From Rhodopirellula halodulae (lineage in GTDB: Bacteria; Planctomycetota; Planctomycetia; Pirellulales; Pirellulaceae): 64,000 nucleotides of DNA. The translations under genes were made by a program, and so were the position numbers. Of this stretch, positions 30,801 to 38,524 are shown one piece after another (the stretch's first letter is position 1; each line of letters begins with the position of its first letter). The notes below the pieces were generated by a model. It saw nothing but the letters and a program-made list of their open reading frames with translations, was not told where the DNA came from and searched no databases. The stretch spans positions 1-64,000 of the forward strand of contig NZ_JAJKFV010000004.1 of assembly GCF_020966775.1 (NCBI RefSeq). The letters are read 5' to 3'.

Positions 30801-31372
30801 TGGGTAAGACCGGTCACGGCATGGCGGAACACTTCGGTTTCGATGCTCGTGATGTCGACATCTGGATGGGCACGCTCAGCAAGTCCGCGTCGTCGTGCGG
30901 CGGATACATCGCCGGCAGCGAAGCATTGATCGAACTACTCCGCTACACCGCGCCAGGTTTTGTCTTCAGCGTCGGAATGCCACCCGGGCAAGTCGCCGCG
31001 GCGATTGAATCGCTGAACGTTTTGCAGCGTGAACCCGAACGTGTGCAGCGTCTTCGCGAAAACAGCGAACTGTTCTTGAAGCTCGCCCGCGAAGCCGATT
31101 TGGACACGGGCGACAGCGGCGGAACACCGGTGATTCCCGTGATCACTGGAAACAGCTTGATCGCGTTGCGGCTCAGCAACCGTCTGAAAAAGGACGGCAT
31201 CAACGTGCAGCCGATCCTTTATCCCGCCGTCGACGAATCCGCGGCTCGCCTGCGTTTCTTCGTCACCAGCGATCACACCGAGGAACAGATTCGCTTCACG
31301 GTCGAACGCACCGCGCATCACCTTCATGATCTGTGCGATTCGCCCTCCAGTTCGCTACGCGGCACCGGCTGA
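27815..31372 (+). CDS. Fatty-acyl-AMP ligase / acyl carrier / alpha-oxoamine synthase fusion
   Basis: An 1185-residue three-part enzyme. Residues about 1-600 are a fatty-acyl-AMP ligase: [40 protein letters not shown] and [20 protein letters not shown] are FAAL hallmarks. An acyl carrier domain follows at about 645-720, with the phosphopantetheine Ser681 in [11 protein letters not shown]. Residues about 800-1180 are a PLP alpha-oxoamine synthase (serine palmitoyltransferase/BioF/KBL family) with DEAHSFG (Asp988, His991) and [11 protein letters not shown] (Lys1023 Schiff base). The predicted activity is to adenylate a fatty acid, load it on the carrier and condense it with an amino acid by decarboxylation, giving a long-chain amino-ketone. 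No ATG fits the start; TTG 27815 or GTG 27824 must be used. The amino acid (Ser, Ala or Gly) is not determinable. Confidence 0.93.
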   Translation: [1185 protein letters not shown]

Positions 31373-31442
31373 TTCGCGAAAATTCGTATCGCCCGTGATT
31401 TCTCAGGGCGACGGATGTGCGTCGCATGTTTAGACTGACGAC

Positions 31443-31679
31443 ATGAACAAGCGACTGACACGGGTGAGCAAATACCTCACCTACATTCTTCGGCACGAAC
31501 CGCAATCGATCGGACTCCAACTGGATTCCGACGGTTCGATCGGCGTGCAGAAATTGGTGGAACACGCCAACGCGTCCGGCAAAAACATCACCACCGAACA
31601 AGTCTTGCAGGTGGTGGAGCGGCATCCAGATCCTTTGTTCGCCCTGAGCCCCGACGGCCAACGCATCCGAGCGATCTGA
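31443..31679 (+). CDS. Truncated KptA/Tpt1 RNA 2'-phosphotransferase (N-terminal domain only)
   Basis: A 78-residue protein matching the N-terminal winged-helix domain of KptA/Tpt1 (TRVSKYLTYILRHEPQSIGL, then LFALSPDGQRIRAI). Full-length KptA is about 180 residues. Here a TGA falls exactly where the RxNQGHS catalytic segment should start: after RIRA comes I and then stop. The downstream sequence in all three plus frames does not show the missing ADP-ribosyltransferase-like half. It is either a pseudogene remnant or a stand-alone RNA-binding domain. The ATG at 31443 lies 70 bases after the fusion gene. Confidence 0.75.
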   Translation: MNKRLTRVSKYLTYILRHEPQSIGLQLDSDGSIGVQKLVEHANASGKNITTEQVLQVVERHPDPLFALSPDGQRIRAI

Positions 31680-31807
31680 CTCGACTCGGGCTGCTCTTCT
31701 CGATCACGACGCCATGCGGGCTGGCCTAGCAGACTGACCTCGCCGATGTCACTGGCGAGTCTACTTCCATCGTCCCTCAAAGCCACTTCAGTGAAGGAAC
31801 GCCCACC

Positions 31808-32422
31808 GTGGCTTGGCAAGAAATTGACATCCCATCGACGATCCGATCGCTGCCCTACCACGACGGTGCCGAGCATCTGATCGACACGGTGAACGAAGCC
31901 ATCGAAGCGTTCATGTTGGCTGATCAAGAAGTGATTGAGAACTTCGTCACGTGCGATTTTCATTTGCTCGATCAAGCGATGACATGGATCCAGCAAAACC
32001 ACCTGCTCGCGGGCAATCGCTTTTGCGAATTGGGAGCCGGCTTTGCCGCGGGTGCCATGCTGGCTTCGCTTCGGGGCATGGAATCCGTCGGCATTGAAAT
32101 CGAACCCAACTTGGTTTCTGCGGCCCAAGACGTCGCCGACGAACTGCACAATGCCGCCCAAATCTACTGCGGCAGCATCGTTCCTCGCGATGTGGAGGAG
32201 CTTGCGGAGATTGCTTTGGAAGTCCGCAACGTCACAACGGATGAAGACGACGTGTACGACGAAATCGGACTGGAACTCGACGATTTCGACCTCTTTTTCG
32301 CGTTTCCATGGCCCGGCGAACAGGGCTTCTTCGAAACGTTGGTCGACGCGCGAGGTTCGGTGGGTGCTCTGCTGCTGACCTACCGAGGCCGGGACGGAAT
32401 GCATTTGCTTCGCAAAGTTTGA
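31808..32422 (+). CDS. Class I SAM-dependent methyltransferase-like protein
   Basis: A 204-residue protein starting at GTG 31808 (VAWQEIDIPSTIRSL). CELGAGFAAGAMLASLRG is SAM-binding motif I, and VGIEIEPNLVSAAQDV supplies the acidic residue ending strand 2. A highly acidic segment (TTDEDDVYDEIGLELDDFD) precedes DLFFAFPWPGEQGFFETL, the motif IV region. The fold is a Rossmann methyltransferase; the substrate is unknown, and an asparagine/proline catalytic motif is not evident. It lies 128 bases downstream of the KptA fragment in the same orientation as the acyl-AMP ligase fusion, so it could belong to that transcription unit. Confidence 0.75.
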   Translation: MAWQEIDIPSTIRSLPYHDGAEHLIDTVNEAIEAFMLADQEVIENFVTCDFHLLDQAMTWIQQNHLLAGNRFCELGAGFAAGAMLASLRGMESVGIEIEPNLVSAAQDVADELHNAAQIYCGSIVPRDVEELAEIALEVRNVTTDEDDVYDEIGLELDDFDLFFAFPWPGEQGFFETLVDARGSVGALLLTYRGRDGMHLLRKV

Positions 32423-32606
32423 AACGCCCTCGCGTGCCAGAGAATCGAAAGTCGTTCATCCAAGGGTCGACCGATCGCAAACAGGCAAAATGGTTTCGGC
32501 GTGTGCACCTCATCTTGGAAGCGGAGCCCACAGACGTCATCTTGGTGGCCGCGAATGAACTCCGTTGGAGTTAGCTGATTCACTTCCACTTTGCATCGCC
32601 CAAGCC

Positions 32607-33071
32607 ATGTCCTTCGACGCACGAATTGACGAACTGAAACTGGAACTGCCTCCCGCCCCCAAGCCAATGGGCGTTTACAAACCCATCGTGCAAGCCGGCA
32701 ACATGGTGTACTTGTCAGGCCACGGCCCACTAAAAAGCGACAAGACACTCATCACGGGTCGCTTGGGATTGGACATGGACGTGGAAGTCGGCTACGAAGC
32801 CGCTCGTCAAACCGGTTTGGGAATGCTGGCCACCCTTCGCAATCACTTGGGTTCGCTGGACAAGGTTTCTCGTCTGGTCAAGCTGCTCGGCTTGGTCCGT
32901 TGCACCGACTCGTTCGATGCCCAACCCGCGGTCATCAACGGCTGCAGCGAACTCTTCCGCGACGTGTTTGGCGAAGACGCAGGCGTGGCTGCTCGCAGTG
33001 CCCTGGGAACCAACGCGTTGCCAGGCGGAATTGCGGTCGAAATCGAGGCGATCTTCGAGATCAACACTTGA
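32607..33071 (+). CDS. RidA family protein (YjgF/UK114)
   Basis: A 154-residue protein from the ATG at 32607 (MSFDARIDELKLELPP). It belongs to the longer, atypical RidA subgroup: PKPMGVYKPIVQAGNMVYLSG at the N-terminus and RSALGTNALPGGIAVEIEAI at the C-terminus. In RidA the residue before the Leu-Pro segment is an Arg that binds the imine carboxylate; here the region reads ALGTNALPGG, with Asn instead, so imine deaminase activity is uncertain. It precedes a DapA-family lyase gene by 135 bases and an Old Yellow Enzyme gene, all in the same direction. It may act on a reactive imine or enamine made by the neighbours. Confidence 0.88.
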   Translation: MSFDARIDELKLELPPAPKPMGVYKPIVQAGNMVYLSGHGPLKSDKTLITGRLGLDMDVEVGYEAARQTGLGMLATLRNHLGSLDKVSRLVKLLGLVRCTDSFDAQPAVINGCSELFRDVFGEDAGVAARSALGTNALPGGIAVEIEAIFEINT

Positions 33072-33206
33072 TCCGAGCAGACCAACGCTCAATTCATTCG
33101 GTTCTGCAACTCTGTTCGGCGAATTGGGCAGAGTGCCCGAATTGCATAAGCGTGGATTCACCCGATTTTCCAAGACTGGGTTTCGCCTCGTCGCTACGAT
33201 TCGGGC

Positions 33207-34172
33207 ATGAACACCAACACTCTGCCTGAACTGACGTCCGCGCCCGCCCCCATCCGCCATCGCAAGATCACCGGTATGTCGGCCATTCTGTTGCCGATGA
33301 CGACCGGTGGTGAGATCGATTGGACGGGCTTTGAGTCCCACGTGGTTGCGACGCTGGACGCGGGACTGACGCCGGCCATCAACATGGACACCGGCTACGC
33401 GAACCTGATCTCCGACGACATTCGCGACGAAGCCCTCTCGCGAACCAACGCCATTGCGGATGGACGATCGTATCTGGGTGGGGTGTTTGTCGGCGATGGC
33501 CCCGATGCTTCCTTCGACGCGGACGCTTACCGCCGAGGCATCGAGCAGATTCAACGTCATCAGGGCACACCGATCTTCTTCCAGTCGTTCGGGCTGACAT
33601 CCGGCGACGACGACGCCATTCTCGCGGCTTACGACGAACTGGCGAAGGAGTGCGAATCGTTCTACGCCTTTGAACTGGGCACCATGTTCGCACCGTTCGG
33701 CAAGATCTACTCCTTGTCGCTTTATGAGCGGCTGATGGGAATCAAGAACTGCCTCGGTGCCAAACATTCGTCGCTGGATCGAATTTTGGAATGGCAGCGA
33801 TTGGAACTTCGCAACCGCATTCGCCCTGACTTCAAAGTCCTGACCGGCAATGATTTGGCGATCGACATGGTGATGTACGGCAGCGATTACCTGCTCGGCC
33901 TTTCCACGTTCTGCCCCGCGGAGTTCGCCTTGCGTGATTCCATGTGGGAAAACGGCGACCCGCGTTTTTACGCACTCAATGATCTGCTGCAGTACCTGGG
34001 GGCCTTCGCGTTTCGCGCTCCGGTGCCGGCCTACAAGCACACGGCAGCGATGTTCCTGCACGCCCGTGGCAAGATCGCCAGCAATCAAACCTATCCCGGC
34101 AGCCCCGAACGTCCCGCTAGCGACCAAGCCATCTTGGATCTGATCTCGCAAGACCTCGCCGCCTACCTGTAG
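33207..34172 (+). CDS. Dihydrodipicolinate synthase family (DapA-like) aldolase/lyase
   Basis: A 321-residue TIM-barrel class I aldolase of the DapA/N-acetylneuraminate lyase superfamily. Recognisable parts are [20 protein letters not shown] at the N-terminus, [20 protein letters not shown] where DapA has its GTTGE loop, and [14 protein letters not shown] carrying the probable Schiff-base Lys. The altered GTTGE loop argues against true lysine biosynthesis and for a divergent lyase or dehydratase acting on a 2-keto acid. The following Old Yellow Enzyme gene starts 64 bases downstream, so they are probably co-transcribed. Confidence 0.85.
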   Translation: MNTNTLPELTSAPAPIRHRKITGMSAILLPMTTGGEIDWTGFESHVVATLDAGLTPAINMDTGYANLISDDIRDEALSRTNAIADGRSYLGGVFVGDGPDASFDADAYRRGIEQIQRHQGTPIFFQSFGLTSGDDDAILAAYDELAKECESFYAFELGTMFAPFGKIYSLSLYERLMGIKNCLGAKHSSLDRILEWQRLELRNRIRPDFKVLTGNDLAIDMVMYGSDYLLGLSTFCPAEFALRDSMWENGDPRFYALNDLLQYLGAFAFRAPVPAYKHTAAMFLHARGKIASNQTYPGSPERPASDQAILDLISQDLAAYL

Positions 34173-34236
34173 GCGTTTGCAAACCGACTCGCTGGCGACA
34201 CCCATTCGTTCCATCTCTTCCTGGTGACATTCCTTC

Positions 34237-35667
34237 ATGGCTTATCCTCGCATCGCATCGCTGAAGACACACGATGACTTCCTCGCTCATTTGCGAGAAA
34301 ACCATATTGAAATACCGTCGGACGCGGAGGTTCAATCCGGCGACGATTCACCGCTTGCTCAATCGTTCGATGTTCACAACTTTCGCGTCGGAAACCGCTG
34401 GTCAATTTTGCCCATGGAAGGTTGGGACGGCACGACCGACGGTGCCCCCACCGATCTGACCCGCCGACGCTGGCGCAACTTTGGTCTCAGCGGCGCAAAA
34501 CTGATCTGGGGCGGGGAAGCCGTCGCCGTCCGGCACGACGGACGAGCCAACCCGAACCAATTGCTGCTGACGGAAGAGAACCTGTCCGCGATCGCATCCC
34601 TTCGCGAAGATTTGATCGACGAACACGAGAGTCACTTTAGCACCAGCGATGATCTGCTAATTGGTTTGCAACTGACGCACTCCGGTCGCTTTTCACGCCC
34701 CAACGTGAAGTCGATCACCGAGCCTCGTACCGTTCAGCGAAACGAGGTGCTGGACCGTCGCGTCAAAATCACCGACGACTCGGCGATCTTCACCGACGAT
34801 GAACTTCAAACGCTGATCGACGACTTCATCGCTGCCGCAGTGCGAGCCGAAAAAGCGGGCTTTCAGTTTGTCGATGTCAAGCATTGTCACGGTTACCTCG
34901 GCCACGAAATCTTGGCCGGTCGCGAACGGCCCGGAAAATTTGGCGGCAGCTTTGAAAACCGAACGCGATTTCTTCGTGACATCGTGTCCGGCATCGACGC
35001 CGCGACGAACAACATGCAAGTCGGCGTGCGATTGAGCCTGTTTGATTTCTTGCCGTACCATCCCGGTCCCGATCGCACGGGCGAACCTGAGCCCGGTGGC
35101 GAACCCAACAAGGTGTTCGGCGGAGGCGACGATGGCTTGACGGTGGAGATGAGTGAAACGTCCAAGCTGATCGACGTGATGCATGAAATCGGCATCCGAA
35201 TGATTTGCACAACGGCGGGCAGCCCGTACACGAACCCGCACATTCAACGCCCCGCGTTCTTCCCGCCGAGCGATGGTTATCTGCCACCCGAAGACCCCTT
35301 GGTCGGCGTCGCCCGGCAAATCGCAGCCGTCGCGGAAATGAAGCAGAAGCACCCCGAGATGGTATTCATCGGATCCGGTTACACCTACTTGCAAGACTAC
35401 CTGCCCAACGTTGGACAAGCCGTCGTGAAAAGCGGCATGGCGGATTCCATTGGCCTAGGCCGGATGGTGCTGTCGTATCCGGACCTGCCCGCCGACGTCA
35501 CCGCGGGAACCGTTTGGCAACGTAAAAAGGTCTGCCGAACGTTCAGCGATTGCACCACCGCTCCTCGCAACGGGATTATCAGCGGCTGTTACCCGCTCGA
35601 CCCCTTCTACAAAAAGCGAGACGAACGCAAACAGCTCAACGACCTCAAAAAAGCCATGCAAGCGTAG
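34237..35667 (+). CDS. NADH:flavin oxidoreductase / Old Yellow Enzyme family
   Basis: A 476-residue FMN TIM-barrel protein. Family marks are NRWSILPMEGWDGTTDG (flavin-binding strand 1), VDVKHCHGYLGHEIL (HxxxGYL substrate site), FGGSFENRTRFLRDIV and IGLGRMVLSYPDLP near the C-terminal phosphate site. DCTTAPRNGIISGCYPLD includes two Cys residues, as in the 2,4-dienoyl-CoA reductase branch, but without its full Fe-S cluster and second FAD/NAD domain. It probably reduces an alpha,beta-unsaturated carbonyl compound. The TAG stop at 35665-35667 lies inside the first copy of the downstream palindromic repeat. Confidence 0.9.
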   Translation: MAYPRIASLKTHDDFLAHLRENHIEIPSDAEVQSGDDSPLAQSFDVHNFRVGNRWSILPMEGWDGTTDGAPTDLTRRRWRNFGLSGAKLIWGGEAVAVRHDGRANPNQLLLTEENLSAIASLREDLIDEHESHFSTSDDLLIGLQLTHSGRFSRPNVKSITEPRTVQRNEVLDRRVKITDDSAIFTDDELQTLIDDFIAAAVRAEKAGFQFVDVKHCHGYLGHEILAGRERPGKFGGSFENRTRFLRDIVSGIDAATNNMQVGVRLSLFDFLPYHPGPDRTGEPEPGGEPNKVFGGGDDGLTVEMSETSKLIDVMHEIGIRMICTTAGSPYTNPHIQRPAFFPPSDGYLPPEDPLVGVARQIAAVAEMKQKHPEMVFIGSGYTYLQDYLPNVGQAVVKSGMADSIGLGRMVLSYPDLPADVTAGTVWQRKKVCRTFSDCTTAPRNGIISGCYPLDPFYKKRDERKQLNDLKKAMQA

Positions 35668-36162
35668 GGCCGGTTCCACCGGCCAAGAACCAACCCAACT
35701 CATGCAAGCAACTTTGATCTCACGGCCGCATATCAGCGCGTGATCTTCTCGAAGGCCACATCCTTCGAGACGGTTGCATGAATCGAAGACGCCGCATTCC
35801 GTCCGGTGGAACCGGACCTACACTCTTAAACGTAGGGCCGGTTCCACCGGCCGCGAACCAACCCAACCCTTGCGAGCGACTTTGATCTCACGACAGTGTG
35901 TCATCGCGTGATCTTCTCGAAGGGCACATCCTTCGAGACGGTTGCATGAATCGAAGACGCCTCAACCCGTCCGGTGGAACCGGACCTACGCTCCCAATAG
36001 TAGGCGTAGGGCCGGTTCCACCGGACGCCAACCAACCCAACCCTTGCGAGCAGCTTTCAGCTCACGGCAGCATATCAGCGCGTATCTTGCTGAGCGTCTC
36101 ATCCTTCGAGACGTTTGCATGAATTGAAAATGCCACATTCCGTCCGGTGGAACCGGACCTAC
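35664..36162. repeat. BIME-like array, three copies of a ~158-bp unit
   Basis: Three near-identical direct copies lie at 35664-35821, 35832-35989 and 36006-36162. Each begins GTAGGGCCGGTTCCACCGG and ends CCGGTGGAACCGGACCTAC, so the ends are inverted copies of one hairpin element (CCGG-TTCCA-CCGG). A shared core includes a second hairpin, TCTCGAAGG nnnnnn CCTTCGAGA at 35747-35770 and 35915-35938. This paired, opposed-hairpin layout is that of BIMEs/REP doublets or a MITE. Related copies are at 53012-53036 and 53149-53204. No protein-coding signal was found in the array. Confidence 0.9.
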
Positions 36163-36334
36163 GCTCTTAAAAGACGTACGGGCGTCGTCATCACGTCTCC
36201 CCATGACACCAACTCGGCGTTTCGTCCGGTGGCTCCTGCTCATACAGGGATTGCCGAAATGCTACGCTGTGCGGAACTGTTTTTCACACGGCGTCGCTGA
36301 CGCATGAAGCCTTTCCGACGGTGCACGACGCTTG

Positions 36335-37015
36335 ATGAGTGAGCCCTCTGACTCGCGATCGCCTGTTCGACGTGCAGGCCGATTTTCGCTCCGGCAATTG
36401 CTCCTCGGAATCACGTTCATCGCGTTGGTGCTCGGAAATGTGATCTCCATCACCCGGCTGCGACGCGCGGAATCGGAGTTAAAATCTCTCCGCACCGAGG
36501 TCGGCTACCTCTCACCCACGGACGAAGATCAGGTCGCCGTGATCCGCGCCCCCTCGGACACGCCCTTGCAATACGTCTTTCGTGTTCGCATTCCGGATGG
36601 TTCCGACTGGGACTACCGGTTGGCCTACAGCACTTGGCTGCCGAAAGGCAAAACCCAACCCGATTGGTACTCGATGATCGCAATTCGGCCTGGCGAATCG
36701 CGGGTCACCGTTCGGATCGCCGAAGATCCCCGCGACGAAAAGTGGAAAATCTCTACACTGGTGCGAGACGGCGCGGGCGTGCGTCGGATGGGGACCACCC
36801 TGCCCGACGATCACACGTCGACCTTCCGCACTTCGCACGACGTGATCTCCACCGGAGTTCCGTCGGAAATGGTCACGTTGCCCCTCGGCGAATCGTTGCG
36901 GATACTGGACGATCGATGGCTGGTCAACGACAAATCGTTGTTGCTGTCCGGGGACCGTCCCGCTAACGACGACCAAACCGGCGTGTACGTCGAACTGCAA
37001 GCCGTCGCACGATGA
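36335..37015 (+). CDS. Hypothetical single-pass membrane protein
   Basis: 226 residues from the ATG at 36335. A short basic N-terminus (SRSPVRRAGRFSLRQLLLG) leads into one membrane helix, ITFIALVLGNVISI. This arrangement is very common in planctomycete anchored proteins of unknown function. A short coiled-coil-like stretch (RLRRAESELKSLRTEVG) is followed by a beta-rich outside domain without recognised motifs. It lies between the repeat array and the CrtI-like gene, which starts 60 bases downstream on the same strand. Confidence 0.78.
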   Translation: MSEPSDSRSPVRRAGRFSLRQLLLGITFIALVLGNVISITRLRRAESELKSLRTEVGYLSPTDEDQVAVIRAPSDTPLQYVFRVRIPDGSDWDYRLAYSTWLPKGKTQPDWYSMIAIRPGESRVTVRIAEDPRDEKWKISTLVRDGAGVRRMGTTLPDDHTSTFRTSHDVISTGVPSEMVTLPLGESLRILDDRWLVNDKSLLLSGDRPANDDQTGVYVELQAVAR

Positions 37016-37075
37016 GCTTCCACCTTCACTCAACTTCCTAATCAACAGCATTTCGCGAGACCAAAGACCCCCGCC

Positions 37076-38524
37076 ATGGCAAAGGATTTTCTCAAGGGAG
37101 CCGCCGACGAATACGATGTCGTGGTGATCGGCAGCGGACTGGCCGGAATGACGTCGGCCAACATTCTGGGGCGAGCCGGCCACCGCGTGCTGTTGCTGGA
37201 ACAACACTACAAGCTCGGCGGGTTGGCAACTTGGTTCCTGCGTCCCGGCAGCCACACGTTTGACATTTCGCTGCACGGTTTCCCGCACGGCATGATCAAA
37301 TCCTGCCGCCGGTACTGGAGCCGCGACATATCGGACCGAATCGTTCAGCTGAAAAACATTCGATTCGACAACCCCCAATTCTCGCTCACCACGACGTTCA
37401 ACCGAGAAGACTTCACGCGATTGCTGACGACGAAGTTCGGCATCGAGCACGCCACGGTCAACGAGTTCTTCGACACCGCACGCGGCATGAATTTTTACGA
37501 CGATCAAGCCACCACCACGCGGCAATTGTTCGACCGGTTCTTTCCCGGACGAGACGACGTGGTTCGGCTATTGATGGAACCGATCACCTACGCCAACGGT
37601 TCCACGCTGGAAGACCCGGCGATCACCTACGGCATCGTGTTCAGTAACTTCATGAGCAAAGGCGTCTTCATCTACGAAGGCGGCACCGACGATCTCGTCA
37701 TGCGAATGAAGAAAGAACTTGAGTCCAACAACGTCGACATCCGTATCAACTGCCCGGTGGATGAAATCGAAGTCAGCGACTCTCCGATCAACGGCACTCG
37801 TGTCTCCGCCGTCAAGGTTCACGGTCGACGAATCAAATGCCGAGCGGTTGTCAGCAACGCGAACTTGCGAACGACCGTCCTCAAGATGCTTGGCCCTGAA
37901 AAGCTGGACAAGAACTTCGTTGAGGAAACGCAAGCCGTGCGTCTGAACAACAGCAGCACGCAGGTGTACATGGCTCTGAAACCGGGCGAAGAGATCGACG
38001 AATCCAGCGGCGATTTGTTCTTCACCAGCACAGCGAAAGAGTTTCGCACGGACCTCTTGCTCAGCCGCGACATCACATCCCGAACGTTCAGCTTCTACTA
38101 CCCTCGTACCCGGCCTCACAAGAAGAAAGAACGCTACGCGGTTGTCAGCAGCACCAATGCCAACTGGTCCGACTGGGCCGACCTCAGCGAAGAAGACTAC
38201 TTGGCCAGCAAGCAAGATTTGGTCGAGACCACCATCGACGCGTTGGAAAAATACATCCCGGGCATACGAGACAAAATTGAACACGCGGAAGCCGCAACGC
38301 CGAAGACGTTCCATCACTACACCCAACATGAAATGGGCGCAAGCTTCGGCACCAAGTTCGAGGGGCTTGGCGTCAGCCGTGCTTTGCCGCAACAGATCAA
38401 AGGCATGTATCACGCGGGAAGCGTTGGAATCATCATGAGCGGCTGGTTGGGTGCCATCAACTACGGGGTGATCGTCAGCAATGAGGTTGACCAAGCCCTC
38501 GTTGCCGAGTCCACCCCGGTATGA
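37076..38524 (+). CDS. CrtI/RetSat-type FAD-dependent oxidoreductase
   Basis: A 482-residue flavoprotein of the phytoene-desaturase / retinol-saturase / carotenoid-isomerase superfamily. The dinucleotide fold [20 protein letters not shown] is followed by [17 protein letters not shown]. The C-terminus has [21 protein letters not shown], the second FAD contact. The reaction is desaturation, saturation or isomerisation of a polyene or lipid chain, but the substrate is not determinable; no other carotenoid genes are adjacent. Its stop overlaps the ATG of the following ABC ATPase gene (ATGA at 38521), an uncommon coupling that suggests the product or its lipid substrate is transported. Confidence 0.88.
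   Translation: MAKDFLKGAADEYDVVVIGSGLAGMTSANILGRAGHRVLLLEQHYKLGGLATWFLRPGSHTFDISLHGFPHGMIKSCRRYWSRDISDRIVQLKNIRFDNPQFSLTTTFNREDFTRLLTTKFGIEHATVNEFFDTARGMNFYDDQATTTRQLFDRFFPGRDDVVRLLMEPITYANGSTLEDPAITYGIVFSNFMSKGVFIYEGGTDDLVMRMKKELESNNVDIRINCPVDEIEVSDSPINGTRVSAVKVHGRRIKCRAVVSNANLRTTVLKMLGPEKLDKNFVEETQAVRLNNSSTQVYMALKPGEEIDESSGDLFFTSTAKEFRTDLLLSRDITSRTFSFYYPRTRPHKKKERYAVVSSTNANWSDWADLSEEDYLASKQDLVETTIDALEKYIPGIRDKIEHAEAATPKTFHHYTQHEMGASFGTKFEGLGVSRALPQQIKGMYHAGSVGIIMSGWLGAINYGVIVSNEVDQALVAESTPV

Noticed and set aside
27815-31372. Plain 8-amino-7-oxononanoate synthase (BioF)
   Set aside because: The fused acyl-AMP ligase and carrier domains and the lack of other biotin genes point to lipid-type substrates.
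32730-34238. A 502-codon open frame on the minus strand
   Set aside because: It is antisense to the RidA and DapA-like genes, which have clear family motifs. Its sequence matches no family and its composition reflects complementary codon use.
35664-36162. CRISPR array
   Set aside because: Units of about 158 bases with no short direct repeat plus unique spacers, and no cas genes nearby.
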